A stretch of 64,000 nt of DNA from Massilia norwichensis (lineage in GTDB: Bacteria > Pseudomonadota > Gammaproteobacteria > Burkholderiales > Burkholderiaceae_D). Shown one piece after another: positions 1 through 8,258 of the stretch. A program made the position numbers and the translations under genes. The notes under the pieces were generated by a model, which made no database searches, was not told the origin of the DNA, and was given only the letters and a program-made list of their open reading frames with translations. How positions within the stretch are numbered: position 1 is the stretch's first letter; the number at the start of each line of letters is the position of its first letter. The stretch lies in the NCBI RefSeq assembly GCF_024753245.1, contig NZ_JANUGX010000028.1:30322-94321 (forward strand), written 5' to 3'.

Positions 1-1
1 C

Positions 2-673
2 CTCACCGACAAAGAATTCGACGATCTCGACAACTTCCTGCTGTCCGAACGCAGCCCGGAAGGCGCGATGACGATGGACACCCTGCACGGCTACCTGACC
101 GCGATCGCGATCGGCCCGGAATCCATCATGCCGGCCGAGTGGCTGCCGCGCGTCTGGGGCGAGGAAGGCGCTGTGCCGAAATGGAAGAACCCGAAGGAAG
201 AGCAGCGCATCGTCAACCTGATCATGCGCTTCATGAACGAAGTGCTGATCACCTTCGAGGTCGCGCCCAAGGAATTCGAGCCGCTGTATGTCGAGCACGA
301 AGTCGACGGCGAAACCCTGATCGATGCCGAAGCCTGGTGCTGGGGCTTCTGGGAAGGCATGGACCTGCGCCCCGGCTCCTGGGACGAAATCTGGGAATCG
401 GAAGCCGGCCCGATGATGCGCCCGATCTACCTGCTGGGCGCCGACGAGATCGACGAAAGCGAACTGGCCGAAGTCGAAGACCCGCGCCTGGCCCACAAAC
501 TGGCGCTGGAGATCGAAGCCAACCTGCCGGCCATCCACCGCTACTGGCTGCCGCGCCGCAAGGCCGCGGTCGAGACCGTGCGCCGCGAAGAGCCCAAGGT
601 CGGCCGCAACGACGACTGCCCCTGCGGCAGCGGCAAGAAGTTCAAGAAGTGCTGCGGCGCCGAACAGGCCTGA
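2..673 (+). CDS. UPF0149 (YecA/YgfB-like) protein with C-terminal SEC-C zinc motif, 5' end outside window
   Basis: The reading frame is open from base 2, giving LTDKEFDDLDNFLLSE before the first internal ATG at 68, so the gene starts upstream of the window and is partial. The visible 223 residues match the UPF0149 family: an all-helical acidic domain (TLHGYLTAIAIGPESI, then MPAEWLPRVWG) followed by a C-terminal CPCGSGKKFKKCC motif, the SEC-C zinc-binding tail also found on SecA. The molecular role of this family is unknown; the SEC-C tail suggests a ribosome- or SecA-associated function but this is inference. It stops at TGA 671-673, 14 bases from the convergent HPP gene. Confidence 0.85.
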   Translation, partial: LTDKEFDDLDNFLLSERSPEGAMTMDTLHGYLTAIAIGPESIMPAEWLPRVWGEEGAVPKWKNPKEEQRIVNLIMRFMNEVLITFEVAPKEFEPLYVEHEVDGETLIDAEAWCWGFWEGMDLRPGSWDEIWESEAGPMMRPIYLLGADEIDESELAEVEDPRLAHKLALEIEANLPAIHRYWLPRRKAAVETVRREEPKVGRNDDCPCGSGKKFKKCCGAEQA

Positions 674-687
674 TCAAAGCCAACTGA

Positions 688-1857
688 CTACGCAGGCTCC
701 GTCAGGCGGCCTTCGAACAGTGCCGCCAGCAGGTCCGAGTGGCTGACGACGCCGGCGAAGATGCCGCCGGCATCCACCACCGGGATATGGTGCAGGCCGC
801 GGTTGCTCATCAGCGGCACCAGTTCCGCGATCGGATCGGTCGCGCCCACCGTCTGCACGTGGCGCTGCATGATGTCGACCACTTTGGCCGGGCGTTCGCC
901 GCGCAGGCCGAACAGGTGGCCGGCCAGGCCGCGCAGGCGCTCGCTGAGGGTCTGGTAGTCGTCCAGACCCAGGTGGTGCAGGAAATCGTTCTGGCCGACC
1001 ACGCCGACCACCCGGCCGGCCTTGTCCAGCACCGGCAGCGCATGCAGGCCGTGCTGGCGCAGCAGGCGCCAGGCCTCGCCCAGCGGCATGCCGGGACGGA
1101 CCGTCACCGCATCCTTCGACATGATGGCGCCGCAGGTGATCACGCCGAACCGGCGGCCGTAAGCCTGGGCTTCGGTCTCGAGCAGGATTTCTTCCAGGTC
1201 GTCGCGGCTGATGTCCAGCACCTGGCCGTAGCGCGCCAGCGCGGCGTCCAGGTCTTCCCTGGTAAAGCCGATGCGCGCGGTCGGCACCGGGTCGCGCGTG
1301 GCGTGCACGTTCTTCAGCATCGACTGCTGGGCGTGCGGATAGCGGCGCCCGGTCAGGTTGTTGAAGACCAGCGCGACCAGCACGATCAGGGCCGAGTTCA
1401 GGCCCACCGGCACGAAGGCGAAGCCGAAGCCGGCGGCGTGCACGGCCGGGCCGCCCAGCACCGTGGTCAGGGCCACCGCGCCGCTCGGCGGGTGCAGGCA
1501 GCGCAGCAGGAACATCACCAGGATCGCCAGCGCGCCGGCCAGGGGTCCGGCCAGCAGCGGATTGCCGATCGCCTTGGCGCAGGCAATGCCGACCAGCGCC
1601 GAGATGGTGTTCCCGCCGATCACCGACCAGGGTTGCGCCAGCGGGCTGGCCGGCACGCAAAACAGCAGCACGGCCGAGGCGCCCATCGGCGCCACCAGCG
1701 CCAGCGGCAGGGTCGCCGTGCCGACCAGGTGCATGCTGAGGCCGGCGGTAAGCAGGAGGCCGACCAGGGCGCCGGCCACGGCCCGCATCCGTTCGTGGCG
1801 CGGGACGGTATTACGTTGCGGGACGAAGGCGCGCAACCAGTTGAGGGTCTGATGCAA
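688..1857 (-). CDS. HPP family membrane protein with two C-terminal CBS domains
   Basis: A 389-residue protein. The N-terminal half holds about four membrane segments and the family signature (PMGASAVLLF, then LHPPSGAVALTTVLGG, which contains the HPP motif). The C-terminal half carries two CBS domains, one around ITCGAIMSKDAVTVRPG and one around VVDIMQRHVQTV, each ending in a VVG/GVV-type strand. CBS pairs usually bind adenine nucleotides and gate or regulate the attached domain. Related plant and cyanobacterial HPP proteins have been linked to nitrite transport, but substrate cannot be told here. The only in-frame upstream start is TTG at 1857; an ATG at 1791 would remove 22 residues. Divergent from a MarR regulator, which may control it. 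Confidence 0.8.
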   Translation of the reverse strand: MHQTLNWLRAFVPQRNTVPRHERMRAVAGALVGLLLTAGLSMHLVGTATLPLALVAPMGASAVLLFCVPASPLAQPWSVIGGNTISALVGIACAKAIGNPLLAGPLAGALAILVMFLLRCLHPPSGAVALTTVLGGPAVHAAGFGFAFVPVGLNSALIVLVALVFNNLTGRRYPHAQQSMLKNVHATRDPVPTARIGFTREDLDAALARYGQVLDISRDDLEEILLETEAQAYGRRFGVITCGAIMSKDAVTVRPGMPLGEAWRLLRQHGLHALPVLDKAGRVVGVVGQNDFLHHLGLDDYQTLSERLRGLAGHLFGLRGERPAKVVDIMQRHVQTVGATDPIAELVPLMSNRGLHHIPVVDAGGIFAGVVSHSDLLAALFEGRLTEPA

Positions 1858-1878
1858 GATGTGGCTTCGAAGGAAAGA

Positions 1879-1895
1879 ATATCACAACATGATAT
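1879..1895. promoter_or_regulatory. Palindromic operator candidate between HPP gene and marR
   Basis: ATATCA at 1879-1884 and TGATAT at 1890-1895 form a perfect 6-bp inverted repeat with a 5-base spacer in the 72-bp divergent intergenic region. MarR regulators normally bind AT-rich palindromes of this size next to their own gene. The region is the only AT-rich stretch nearby. Binding is inferred, not shown. Confidence 0.45.
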
Positions 1896-1929
1896 ATTAT
1901 CCGGCCCATCTCTGCCCACCAGCCATCCA

Positions 1930-2361
1930 GTGAAGAAACCCTCAGCCAAAGCCGCGCTGCAAAAGGCCGCGCTTCAAAAGGCCGACTTTACCGCCTTGTC
2001 CGAATTCCGCTACCAGATGCGGCGCTACGAGCACTTCTCCGAAAACGCCGTCCAGGCGGAAGGCATCACGCCCCTGCAGTACCTGCTGCTGCTGCACATC
2101 AAGGGCTTCAAGGACCGCGAGTGGGCCACCATCGGCGAGCTGGCCGAGCGCCTGCAGGCCAGGCAGCACGGCGTGGTCGCGCTGGTCACGCGCTGCGAGG
2201 AAGCCGGTCTGGTCGAGCGCCGCACCCATGCCGAGGACCGCCGCCGCGTCGAGGTCCACCTGCTGCCGGCCGGCGAAGCCATTCTCACGCGCCTGGCCCA
2301 GGTCCACCGCGACCAGCTGCGCGCCCTGCAAGGCGTGTTCACGATTCCCGACCTGCCCTGA
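1930..2361 (+). CDS. MarR family winged-helix transcriptional regulator
   Basis: About 143 residues from a GTG at 1930 (MKKPSAKAALQKAALQKADF). The frame is open much further upstream but that part runs antisense through the HPP gene and reads as shadow. The winged helix-turn-helix is clear: ITPLQYLLLLHIKGF, TIGELAERLQARQHGVVALV (recognition helix) and AGLVERRTHAEDRRRVEVHL (wing with the conserved DRR). No in-frame ATG lies close enough to be a better start, so the GTG is the best choice, though its ribosome site is weak. The N-terminus has a short KAALQ duplication. Likely represses itself and perhaps the divergent HPP gene; the ligand is unknown. Confidence 0.8.
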   Translation: MKKPSAKAALQKAALQKADFTALSEFRYQMRRYEHFSENAVQAEGITPLQYLLLLHIKGFKDREWATIGELAERLQARQHGVVALVTRCEEAGLVERRTHAEDRRRVEVHLLPAGEAILTRLAQVHRDQLRALQGVFTIPDLP

Positions 2362-2474
2362 GCGCAACCTGCCGCTGTCGAAACGGGGCAACAGCGTTAC
2401 CCTGAACAATCATGTACGATAAGCAATCCGCACACTGCGTATTCACTTATTTCATACTTGAGGACAAGAAAATA

Positions 2475-3425
2475 ATGCACCCGCTCAAGCGCACCCTGTT
2501 CGCCGTCGCCGCCGCCGCGGCAATGATGTCGGCCGCCCACGCCGCCGCCCCCATGGTCAAGAGCCCGGCCCCCGGCTTCTTCCGCATCATGGTCGGCGAC
2601 ATCGAAGTCACCCCGATCAACGACGGCACCGTCGACCTGCCGGTCGACCAGCTGCTGCGCCAGAAGCCGGAACTGACCCGCGCCACGCTGGAAAAGAACC
2701 ACCTGAAAGCGCCGCTGGAAACCTCGGACAACACCTTCCTGATCAACACCGGCAGCAAGCTGGTGCTGGTCGACACCGGTGCCGGCACCTTGTTCGGCCC
2801 GACCCTCGGCAAGTTCGTGCAGAACCTGAAGGCGGCCGGCTACCAGCCGGAGCAGATCGACGAGATCTACATCACCCACATGCACGGCGACCACGTCGGC
2901 GGCCTGGTCAACAATGGCCAGCGCACCTTCCCGAACGCCGTGGTCCGCGCCGGCAAGGCGGATGCCGACTTCTGGCTCAGCAAGGAGAACATGGACAAGG
3001 CCCCGGCCGACAAGAAGGGCTTCTTCCAGGGCGCGATGGCCTCGCTCAATCCCTACATCCAGGCCGGCAAGTTCAAGGCGATCGAGGGCAAGACCGAGCT
3101 GGTGCCGGGCATCACGGCCATCGCCGAACCGGGCCATACCCCGGGCCACACGACCTACATGGTCGAAAGCAAGAGCCAGAAGCTGCTGCTGATCGGCGAC
3201 CTGATCCACGTGGCGGCGGTCCAGATGGACAATCCGCAGGTGACGATCGGCTTCGACAGCGACGAGAAGGCCGCCTACGGCTCGCGCAAGAAGGTGTTCG
3301 ACGACGCCGCCAGGAACGGCTACCTGATCGGCGGCGCCCACCTGCAGTTCCCTGGCCTGGGCCACCTGCAGACCCAGGGCAAGGGCTACCGCTGGGTGCC
3401 GGTCAACTACACCCAGATGCGTTGA
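2475..3425 (+). CDS. Secreted metallo-beta-lactamase-fold hydrolase
   Basis: A 316-residue protein from ATG 2475, preceded by GAGGAC about ten bases upstream. It opens with a signal peptide (MHPLKRTLFAVAAAAA... ending in AHA-AA), so it is exported to the periplasm. The zinc site is intact: THMHGDH at residues 134-140 is the HxHxDH motif, EPGHTPGHT gives the next histidine, LLIGDLIH the bridging aspartate and GGAHLQFPG the final histidine region. It belongs to the broad MBL-fold hydrolase group that includes lactonases, arylsulfatase-like enzymes and glyoxalase II relatives. The substrate cannot be told from sequence; it is not a classical class B beta-lactamase by length and motif context. 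Confidence 0.85.
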   Translation: MHPLKRTLFAVAAAAAMMSAAHAAAPMVKSPAPGFFRIMVGDIEVTPINDGTVDLPVDQLLRQKPELTRATLEKNHLKAPLETSDNTFLINTGSKLVLVDTGAGTLFGPTLGKFVQNLKAAGYQPEQIDEIYITHMHGDHVGGLVNNGQRTFPNAVVRAGKADADFWLSKENMDKAPADKKGFFQGAMASLNPYIQAGKFKAIEGKTELVPGITAIAEPGHTPGHTTYMVESKSQKLLLIGDLIHVAAVQMDNPQVTIGFDSDEKAAYGSRKKVFDDAARNGYLIGGAHLQFPGLGHLQTQGKGYRWVPVNYTQMR

Positions 3426-3440
3426 AGTTGAGCGCTTGAA

Positions 3441-5915
3441 TCAAGCCTGCACCGAGGCCAGGATCGCCGCCAGGCGGTCCAGGTCGACCGGCTTCACCAT
3501 GTGGTGGTCGAAGCCGGCTTCCAGCGCGGTGCGGCGGTCCTGCTCCTGGCCGTAGCCGGTGATCGCCACCAGCAGCGCCGGCCGGGTGCAAGGCTCCAGG
3601 CGCAGCCGGCGCGCCAGTTCGTTCCCATCCATTTCCGGCAGGCCGATGTCCAGCAGGGCCACATCCGGACATTCCTTCTTCGCCCGCTCCAGCGCGCGCA
3701 GCGAATCGTTCTCCACCATCACCTCATAGCCGCAGGCTTCCAGCAGCATGGCCAGGGTCGCGGCGGCGTCGACGTTGTCGTCCACCACCAGCAGGCGCAG
3801 CGGACGGCCGCCCGCAGAGACGGCACCGGCGGCGCTGCCGCCGCCATCGTGCGCGCCCGGCTGCTGCATCAGCGGCAGCAACACCGTGAAAGTACTGCCC
3901 AGGCCCGGCCCCGGGCTGTCGCAGACCACGCTGCCGCCATGCAGCTCGACCAGGTTCTTGACCAGCGCCAGGCCCAATCCCAGGCCGCCCTGCGAACGGT
4001 CCGACGAGCGCTTGGCCTGGGTGAACAGGTCGAATACGCTCGGCGCCAGTTCGCGGTCCATGCCGATGCCTTCGTCGCGCACCGTCAGCACCAGCGCGTC
4101 CTTGTCCTCGTCGGCATGGGTCTCGATCGTGATGCGGCGCTCTTCCGGCGTGTATTTGGAGGCATTGTTGAGCAGGTTGGCCAGTACCTGCACCAGGCGC
4201 GCCTTGTCGCCGAGGACGGTGGCGTCGGGGCCGGACAGCGTCACCTGCAGATGCTGGCGGCGCGCCTCGAACATCGGCCGCACCTGCTCGATGGCCTCGT
4301 CGACGATGGTGCGCGCCGCCACCGGCGCGCGCGCCAGCGTCACCAGGCCGCGCGTGACGCGCGAGACGTCCAGCAGGTCGTCGACCAGGCTGGTCATGTG
4401 CCTGACCTGGCGCCCGATGATGGCGCTGCTCTGGCGCACCCGCTGCTCGTCCAGGCGGCCGATCCTGAGGAGGTCGGCGGCGGCGCTGATCGGCGCCAGC
4501 GGGTTGCGCAGCTCGTGCGCCAGCATCGCCAGGAATTCGTCCTTGCGCTGGTCGGCCTCGCGCAGCTTGCCCTCGGCCAGCTTGCGCTCGGTGATGTCGA
4601 GGAAGAAGCCGACGATGCCACCGTCGCGCACCGGATAGGCGCGCACCTCGAACCAGCCGCCGCTGGCGCCGGGACCGATGTGCTGGAATTCGGCGCGGCC
4701 GGGCACCCGCGTGGCCATCACCTCGTTGTACATGCGGCCGGCCGGTGTATCGAGCGCTTCCGGCCAGACCTCCCAGTGGTGGCGCCCGACCACCTCGTCG
4801 ACGCGGCGGTTGGTCAGGCGCAGGCCTTCGTCGTTCACCTGCTGCACGGTCCAGTCGGCGCCGATCAGCACGAAACCTTCGGCGATCGAATCGAGGATCA
4901 GCTGGCCGCGGTCGCGCTCTTCGCGCAAGGCGGCCTGGGCGCGCGCCAGGTCGACCGCGGTCCACAGGCGCTCGGCCATGCTGCGCGCCAGCGCGATCTC
5001 GGCCTCGCTCCAGCGGTGCGGACGCGTGTGGCCCAGCGCCAGGAAGGCCAGCAGGCGCCCCGACTTCACCAGCGGCACCAGCAGGCTGGCGGTCACCCCC
5101 ATCGCCGTCAGGTAGGCCTGCTGGTGCTGGACGGTACGCGGATCGGCGCGCACGTCGGTGATGGCGATGACCTCGCCGGCACGCCCGGTGGCCGCCACCT
5201 CGGCGCCGAAGGCCTCGATCGGGAAGGTGTTCCCGGACAGGTTCGAGGTGCCGCTGCGTTTCCAGTCGCGCGGCACGAAGAAGGTATTGCGCTCGTCGTC
5301 GACTTCGCCGTACATCACGCGTTCGACGCCCAGCTCGCGGCCCAGCAGGCTGCTGGCGATGCCGATCGCGTCCTCGCTGGAACGCATCGGCCGCAGCGCA
5401 TCGCTGAGCGCCAGTTCGAAGGCGGCGCGGCGCTCGGCCACGACCCGCGCGGTGGTTTCGATGCAGGTGCAGTAGAGGCCCATCACCCTGCCCTCGCCGT
5501 CGTGCAGCGGCGAGTACGAAAAGGTGAAATAAGTCTGTTCCGTATAGCCCTTGCGCTCCATGGTGAGCGGCATGTCCTCGAGGAAGGAGGATTCGTTGGC
5601 CAGGGCGCGCGCGGCGATCGGGCCGAGGTCGTGCCAGATCTCCCACCAGACTTCCTGGAAGGCCGCGCCGAAGGCGGCCGGATGCTTGTCGCCGAGGACG
5701 GGGATGTAGGCGTCGTTGTAGAGGAAGACCTGCTCGGGTCCCCAAGCCAGGAACATCGGGAAGGTCGAGCTGAGCGCCATCGACACGGCCGTCGCCAGTT
5801 CGGGCGGCCAGGACTCGGGAGCACCGAGCGGCGAGGCATGCCAGTCGCGGGCGCCGAGCAGGCGCCGCGTCTCGCTGTCGCCTAGCCCGGCGGTAATGCG
5901 CAGAATGTCAGCCAT
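3441..5915 (-). CDS. Hybrid sensor histidine kinase (PAS-GAF-PAS-HisKA-HATPase-REC)
   Basis: 824 residues with no membrane segment, so a cytoplasmic sensor. Order: a PAS-like domain (about 30-155), a GAF domain (about 165-325), a second PAS (about 335-445, ending ITERKLAE), HisKA with phospho-acceptor H467 in LAMLAHELRNPLAP, an HATPase domain (N-box NLLNNASKY, then GIGMD and GGLGLGLALVKNL), and a C-terminal receiver with D712/D713, phospho-acceptor D756 and K808. This is the PhyR/bathy-type soluble hybrid kinase architecture common in Massilia. No partner regulator is adjacent. The C-terminal receiver may pass phosphate to a separate HPt protein or act as an internal brake. Signal unknown. 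Confidence 0.9.
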   Translation of the reverse strand: MADILRITAGLGDSETRRLLGARDWHASPLGAPESWPPELATAVSMALSSTFPMFLAWGPEQVFLYNDAYIPVLGDKHPAAFGAAFQEVWWEIWHDLGPIAARALANESSFLEDMPLTMERKGYTEQTYFTFSYSPLHDGEGRVMGLYCTCIETTARVVAERRAAFELALSDALRPMRSSEDAIGIASSLLGRELGVERVMYGEVDDERNTFFVPRDWKRSGTSNLSGNTFPIEAFGAEVAATGRAGEVIAITDVRADPRTVQHQQAYLTAMGVTASLLVPLVKSGRLLAFLALGHTRPHRWSEAEIALARSMAERLWTAVDLARAQAALREERDRGQLILDSIAEGFVLIGADWTVQQVNDEGLRLTNRRVDEVVGRHHWEVWPEALDTPAGRMYNEVMATRVPGRAEFQHIGPGASGGWFEVRAYPVRDGGIVGFFLDITERKLAEGKLREADQRKDEFLAMLAHELRNPLAPISAAADLLRIGRLDEQRVRQSSAIIGRQVRHMTSLVDDLLDVSRVTRGLVTLARAPVAARTIVDEAIEQVRPMFEARRQHLQVTLSGPDATVLGDKARLVQVLANLLNNASKYTPEERRITIETHADEDKDALVLTVRDEGIGMDRELAPSVFDLFTQAKRSSDRSQGGLGLGLALVKNLVELHGGSVVCDSPGPGLGSTFTVLLPLMQQPGAHDGGGSAAGAVSAGGRPLRLLVVDDNVDAAATLAMLLEACGYEVMVENDSLRALERAKKECPDVALLDIGLPEMDGNELARRLRLEPCTRPALLVAITGYGQEQDRRTALEAGFDHHMVKPVDLDRLAAILASVQA

Positions 5916-5983
5916 GATGAATTATTCCACATTTCCCAACGAATAATTCACAAATTTCCATGCTGCACTGCGCTAAAGGGATC

Positions 5984-6562
5984 TTACAGTTTGATGAAGT
6001 GTTCGCGGTAGTAACGCAGCTCTTCGATCGACTCGACGATATCGGCCAGCGCGGTGTGCTTTTGCGCCTTCTTGAAACCCGAGGCCAGCTCCGGCTTCCA
6101 GCGGCGGCACAGTTCCTTCAGCGTCGACACGTCCAGGTTGCGGTAGTGGAAGAAGGCTTCCAGCTTCGGCATGCCGCGCGCCATGAAGCGGCGGTCCTGG
6201 CAGATCGAGTTGCCGCACATCGGCGACTTGTTGGCCGGCACCCACTGCTTCAGGAAAGCGATCAGCTGCTCTTCGGCCTGGGCTTCGTCGACGGTCGAGG
6301 CTTTCACGCGGTCGATCAGGCCCGACTTGCCGTGCGTGCCCTTGTTCCAGTTGTCCATCTTGTCCAGCGTCTCGTCGCTCTGATGGATCGCGAACACCGG
6401 GCCTTCGGCCAGGATGTTCAGGTCGGCGTCGGTGACGACCACGGCCACTTCGATGATGCGGTCGTTGTCCGGATCGAGGCCGGTCATTTCCATGTCGAGC
6501 CAGACCAGGTTCATGTCGTTGGGACGTGGGGTGGCGGCTGCTGCTTGGGTTTCTTGTGACAT
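5984..6562 (-). CDS. orn: Oligoribonuclease
   Basis: A 192-residue DEDDh 3'-5' exonuclease that degrades two- to five-nucleotide RNAs and, in c-di-GMP-using bacteria, the pGpG left by EAL phosphodiesterases. Family hallmarks: VWLDMEMTGLDPD with metal ligands D23 and E25, VAVVVTDADLNIL, MCGNSICQDRRFM, and the C-terminal HTALADIVESIEELRYYR that carries the catalytic histidine and last aspartate. The first 16 residues (MSQETQAAAATPRPND) are an unconserved extension; M17 would give the usual family length, so the start is uncertain. Divergent from the M48 peptidase gene with a 56-bp gap. Relevant to the many c-di-GMP proteins in the window. Confidence 0.95.
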   Translation of the reverse strand: MSQETQAAAATPRPNDMNLVWLDMEMTGLDPDNDRIIEVAVVVTDADLNILAEGPVFAIHQSDETLDKMDNWNKGTHGKSGLIDRVKASTVDEAQAEEQLIAFLKQWVPANKSPMCGNSICQDRRFMARGMPKLEAFFHYRNLDVSTLKELCRRWKPELASGFKKAQKHTALADIVESIEELRYYREHFIKL

Positions 6563-6618
6563 AATTCGCTCTTTGGCTGCATTTGTTAGCTAAACCGGCA
6601 TTTTCTCACAGGCATACG

Positions 6619-7917
6619 ATGCTTTCATTCGCGTTTTCGGTTTTGTTCGTCATTTTTTTCATGCTGACCCTGGGGTTGCGCTACTGGCTGGCCAGCCGCC
6701 ACGTGCGCCACGTCATGCGTCACCGTGACGAGGTGCCCGCCGAATTCGCCGACAAGATTCCGCTCGCCGCGCACCGGAAGGCCGCCGACTACACGGTCGC
6801 CAAGACCCGCTTCGGCCTGATCCACGCGATCTGGAGCGGCCTGGTGCTGATCGGCTTCACGCTGCTGGGCGGCCTGCAGGCGTTGTCGACCGCGCTGCTG
6901 CATGTCACCGGTCCGGGGATGGCGCATCAGATCGGGCTGATCGTGGCCTATGGCGTCATCGCCGGCCTGCTCGACCTGCCCTTCACCTACTGGTTCCAGT
7001 TCGTGCTGGAACAGCGCTTCGGCTTCAACAAGATGACGCTCAAGCTGTGGCTGGCGGACACCGTCAAGGGCACGCTGCTGAGCGCCGTCATCGGCCTGCC
7101 GCTGCTGTGGGTGGTGCTGGCCCTGATGGAGCGCACCGGCGCTCTGTGGTGGGTGTATGCCTGGCTGGTGTTCAGCGGCTTCCAGCTCCTGATGATGGTG
7201 CTCTACCCGACCGTCATCGCGCCGATGTTCAACAAGTTCACGCCGCTCAGCGACGACAGCCTGAAAAGCCGCATCGAAGGCCTGATGGCGCGCGTCGGCT
7301 TCGCCTCGAAGGGCCTGTTCGTGATGGACGGCAGCAAGAGGTCAAGCCACGGCAACGCCTACTTCTCCGGCTTCGGCGCCAACAAGCGCATCGTCTTTTT
7401 CGACACCCTGCTCGAGCGCCTGGCGCCGCCCGAGATCGAGGCCGTGCTGGCGCACGAACTGGGCCACTTCAAGCTCAAGCACATCGTCAAGCGCATCGTG
7501 GTCGCGTTCGCGCTGTCGCTGGTGTTCCTGGCCGTGCTGGGCTGGCTGAAGAACCAGGTCTGGTTCTATACCGGCCTGGGCGTACTGCCGCTGCTGGGCC
7601 AGAACAACGACGCGATGGCGCTGCTGCTGTTCATGCTGGTGCTGCCGGTGTTCACCTTCCCGTTTGCGCCGCTCACCTCGATCACCTCGCGCAAGCACGA
7701 ATTCGAAGCGGACGCTTTCGCGGCCAGCCACAGCGATGCGCGCGACCTGGTCTCGGCCCTGGTCAAGATGTACGAGGACAATGCCTCGACCCTGACCCCG
7801 GACCCGCTGCACTCGGCCTTCTACGATTCGCATCCGCCGGCCTCGATCCGCATCCGCCACCTGCACCAGGCCGGCGCATTGTCCGGCAAGGGCACGGCCG
7901 GCATGGAGCCGGCATGA
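6619..7917 (+). CDS. M48 (Ste24/CAAX-type) membrane zinc metallopeptidase
   Basis: 432 residues from ATG 6619; an upstream TTG at 6583 is in frame but less likely. An N-terminal CAAX-protease-type region with several membrane helices (LSFAFSVLFVIFFMLTLGL, then LLDLPFTYWFQFVLEQRFGFN) precedes the M48 catalytic domain. The zinc motif HELGH is at H279-H283, and the third ligand glutamate is in KHEFEADAFAASHS around E363. Fourth-type C-terminal helices flank the site. Ste24-like M48 enzymes cleave membrane-associated or misfolded proteins; the bacterial substrate here is unknown. It overlaps the next gene by an ATGA junction, so it is translated together with the pterin dehydratase and RsgA. Confidence 0.9.
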   Translation: MLSFAFSVLFVIFFMLTLGLRYWLASRHVRHVMRHRDEVPAEFADKIPLAAHRKAADYTVAKTRFGLIHAIWSGLVLIGFTLLGGLQALSTALLHVTGPGMAHQIGLIVAYGVIAGLLDLPFTYWFQFVLEQRFGFNKMTLKLWLADTVKGTLLSAVIGLPLLWVVLALMERTGALWWVYAWLVFSGFQLLMMVLYPTVIAPMFNKFTPLSDDSLKSRIEGLMARVGFASKGLFVMDGSKRSSHGNAYFSGFGANKRIVFFDTLLERLAPPEIEAVLAHELGHFKLKHIVKRIVVAFALSLVFLAVLGWLKNQVWFYTGLGVLPLLGQNNDAMALLLFMLVLPVFTFPFAPLTSITSRKHEFEADAFAASHSDARDLVSALVKMYEDNASTLTPDPLHSAFYDSHPPASIRIRHLHQAGALSGKGTAGMEPA

Positions 7918-8258
7918 GCGCGGCCCTGCCCCTGACCGCCCGCCACTGCACGCCCGCAGCGCCGGCGCTGGACGATGCCGCGATCGCCGCCTTGCTGGCG
8001 CAGCTGCCTGACTGGCAGGTCGATGCTGGCCGGCTGCTGCGCGAATTCCTGTTCCGCGACTACCACGAGACCATCGAATTCGTGAACGCGCTGGCCTTCA
8101 TGGTCCACCGCGAAGACCACCATCCGGATCTGCAGGTCGGCTACCGCCGCTGCACGGCATCCTGGACCACGCACTCGGCCGGCAACAAGCTGAGCGAGAA
8201 CGATTTCATCTGCGCTGCGAAAGCCGACGCACTTTACGCGGAACGGGCCGGCGCATGA
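7914..8258 (+). CDS. phhB: 4a-hydroxytetrahydrobiopterin dehydratase
   Basis: A 114-residue protein that recycles the 4a-carbinolamine formed by aromatic amino acid hydroxylases. The family motif is present: HREDHHPDLQVGY followed by ASWTTHSAGNKLSENDF, which supply the active-site histidines and the TxxTH segment. N-terminal part LTARHCTPAAPALDD..IAALLAQLPDWQVD is also typical. ATG 7914 overlaps the peptidase stop by four bases, and its own stop overlaps rsgA by four bases. No phenylalanine hydroxylase is next to it, so the physiological partner lies elsewhere or the protein works in general pterin repair. Confidence 0.9.
   Translation: MSAALPLTARHCTPAAPALDDAAIAALLAQLPDWQVDAGRLLREFLFRDYHETIEFVNALAFMVHREDHHPDLQVGYRRCTASWTTHSAGNKLSENDFICAAKADALYAERAGA

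Noticed and set aside
3501..5885. A 794-codon open frame on the plus strand opposite the hybrid kinase
   Set aside because: Low-complexity, Q/R/A/H-rich translation with no domain; a shadow of the real minus-strand gene caused by high third-position GC. The same holds for 20358-22721 minus, 33925-36510 minus and 61120-63966 plus.
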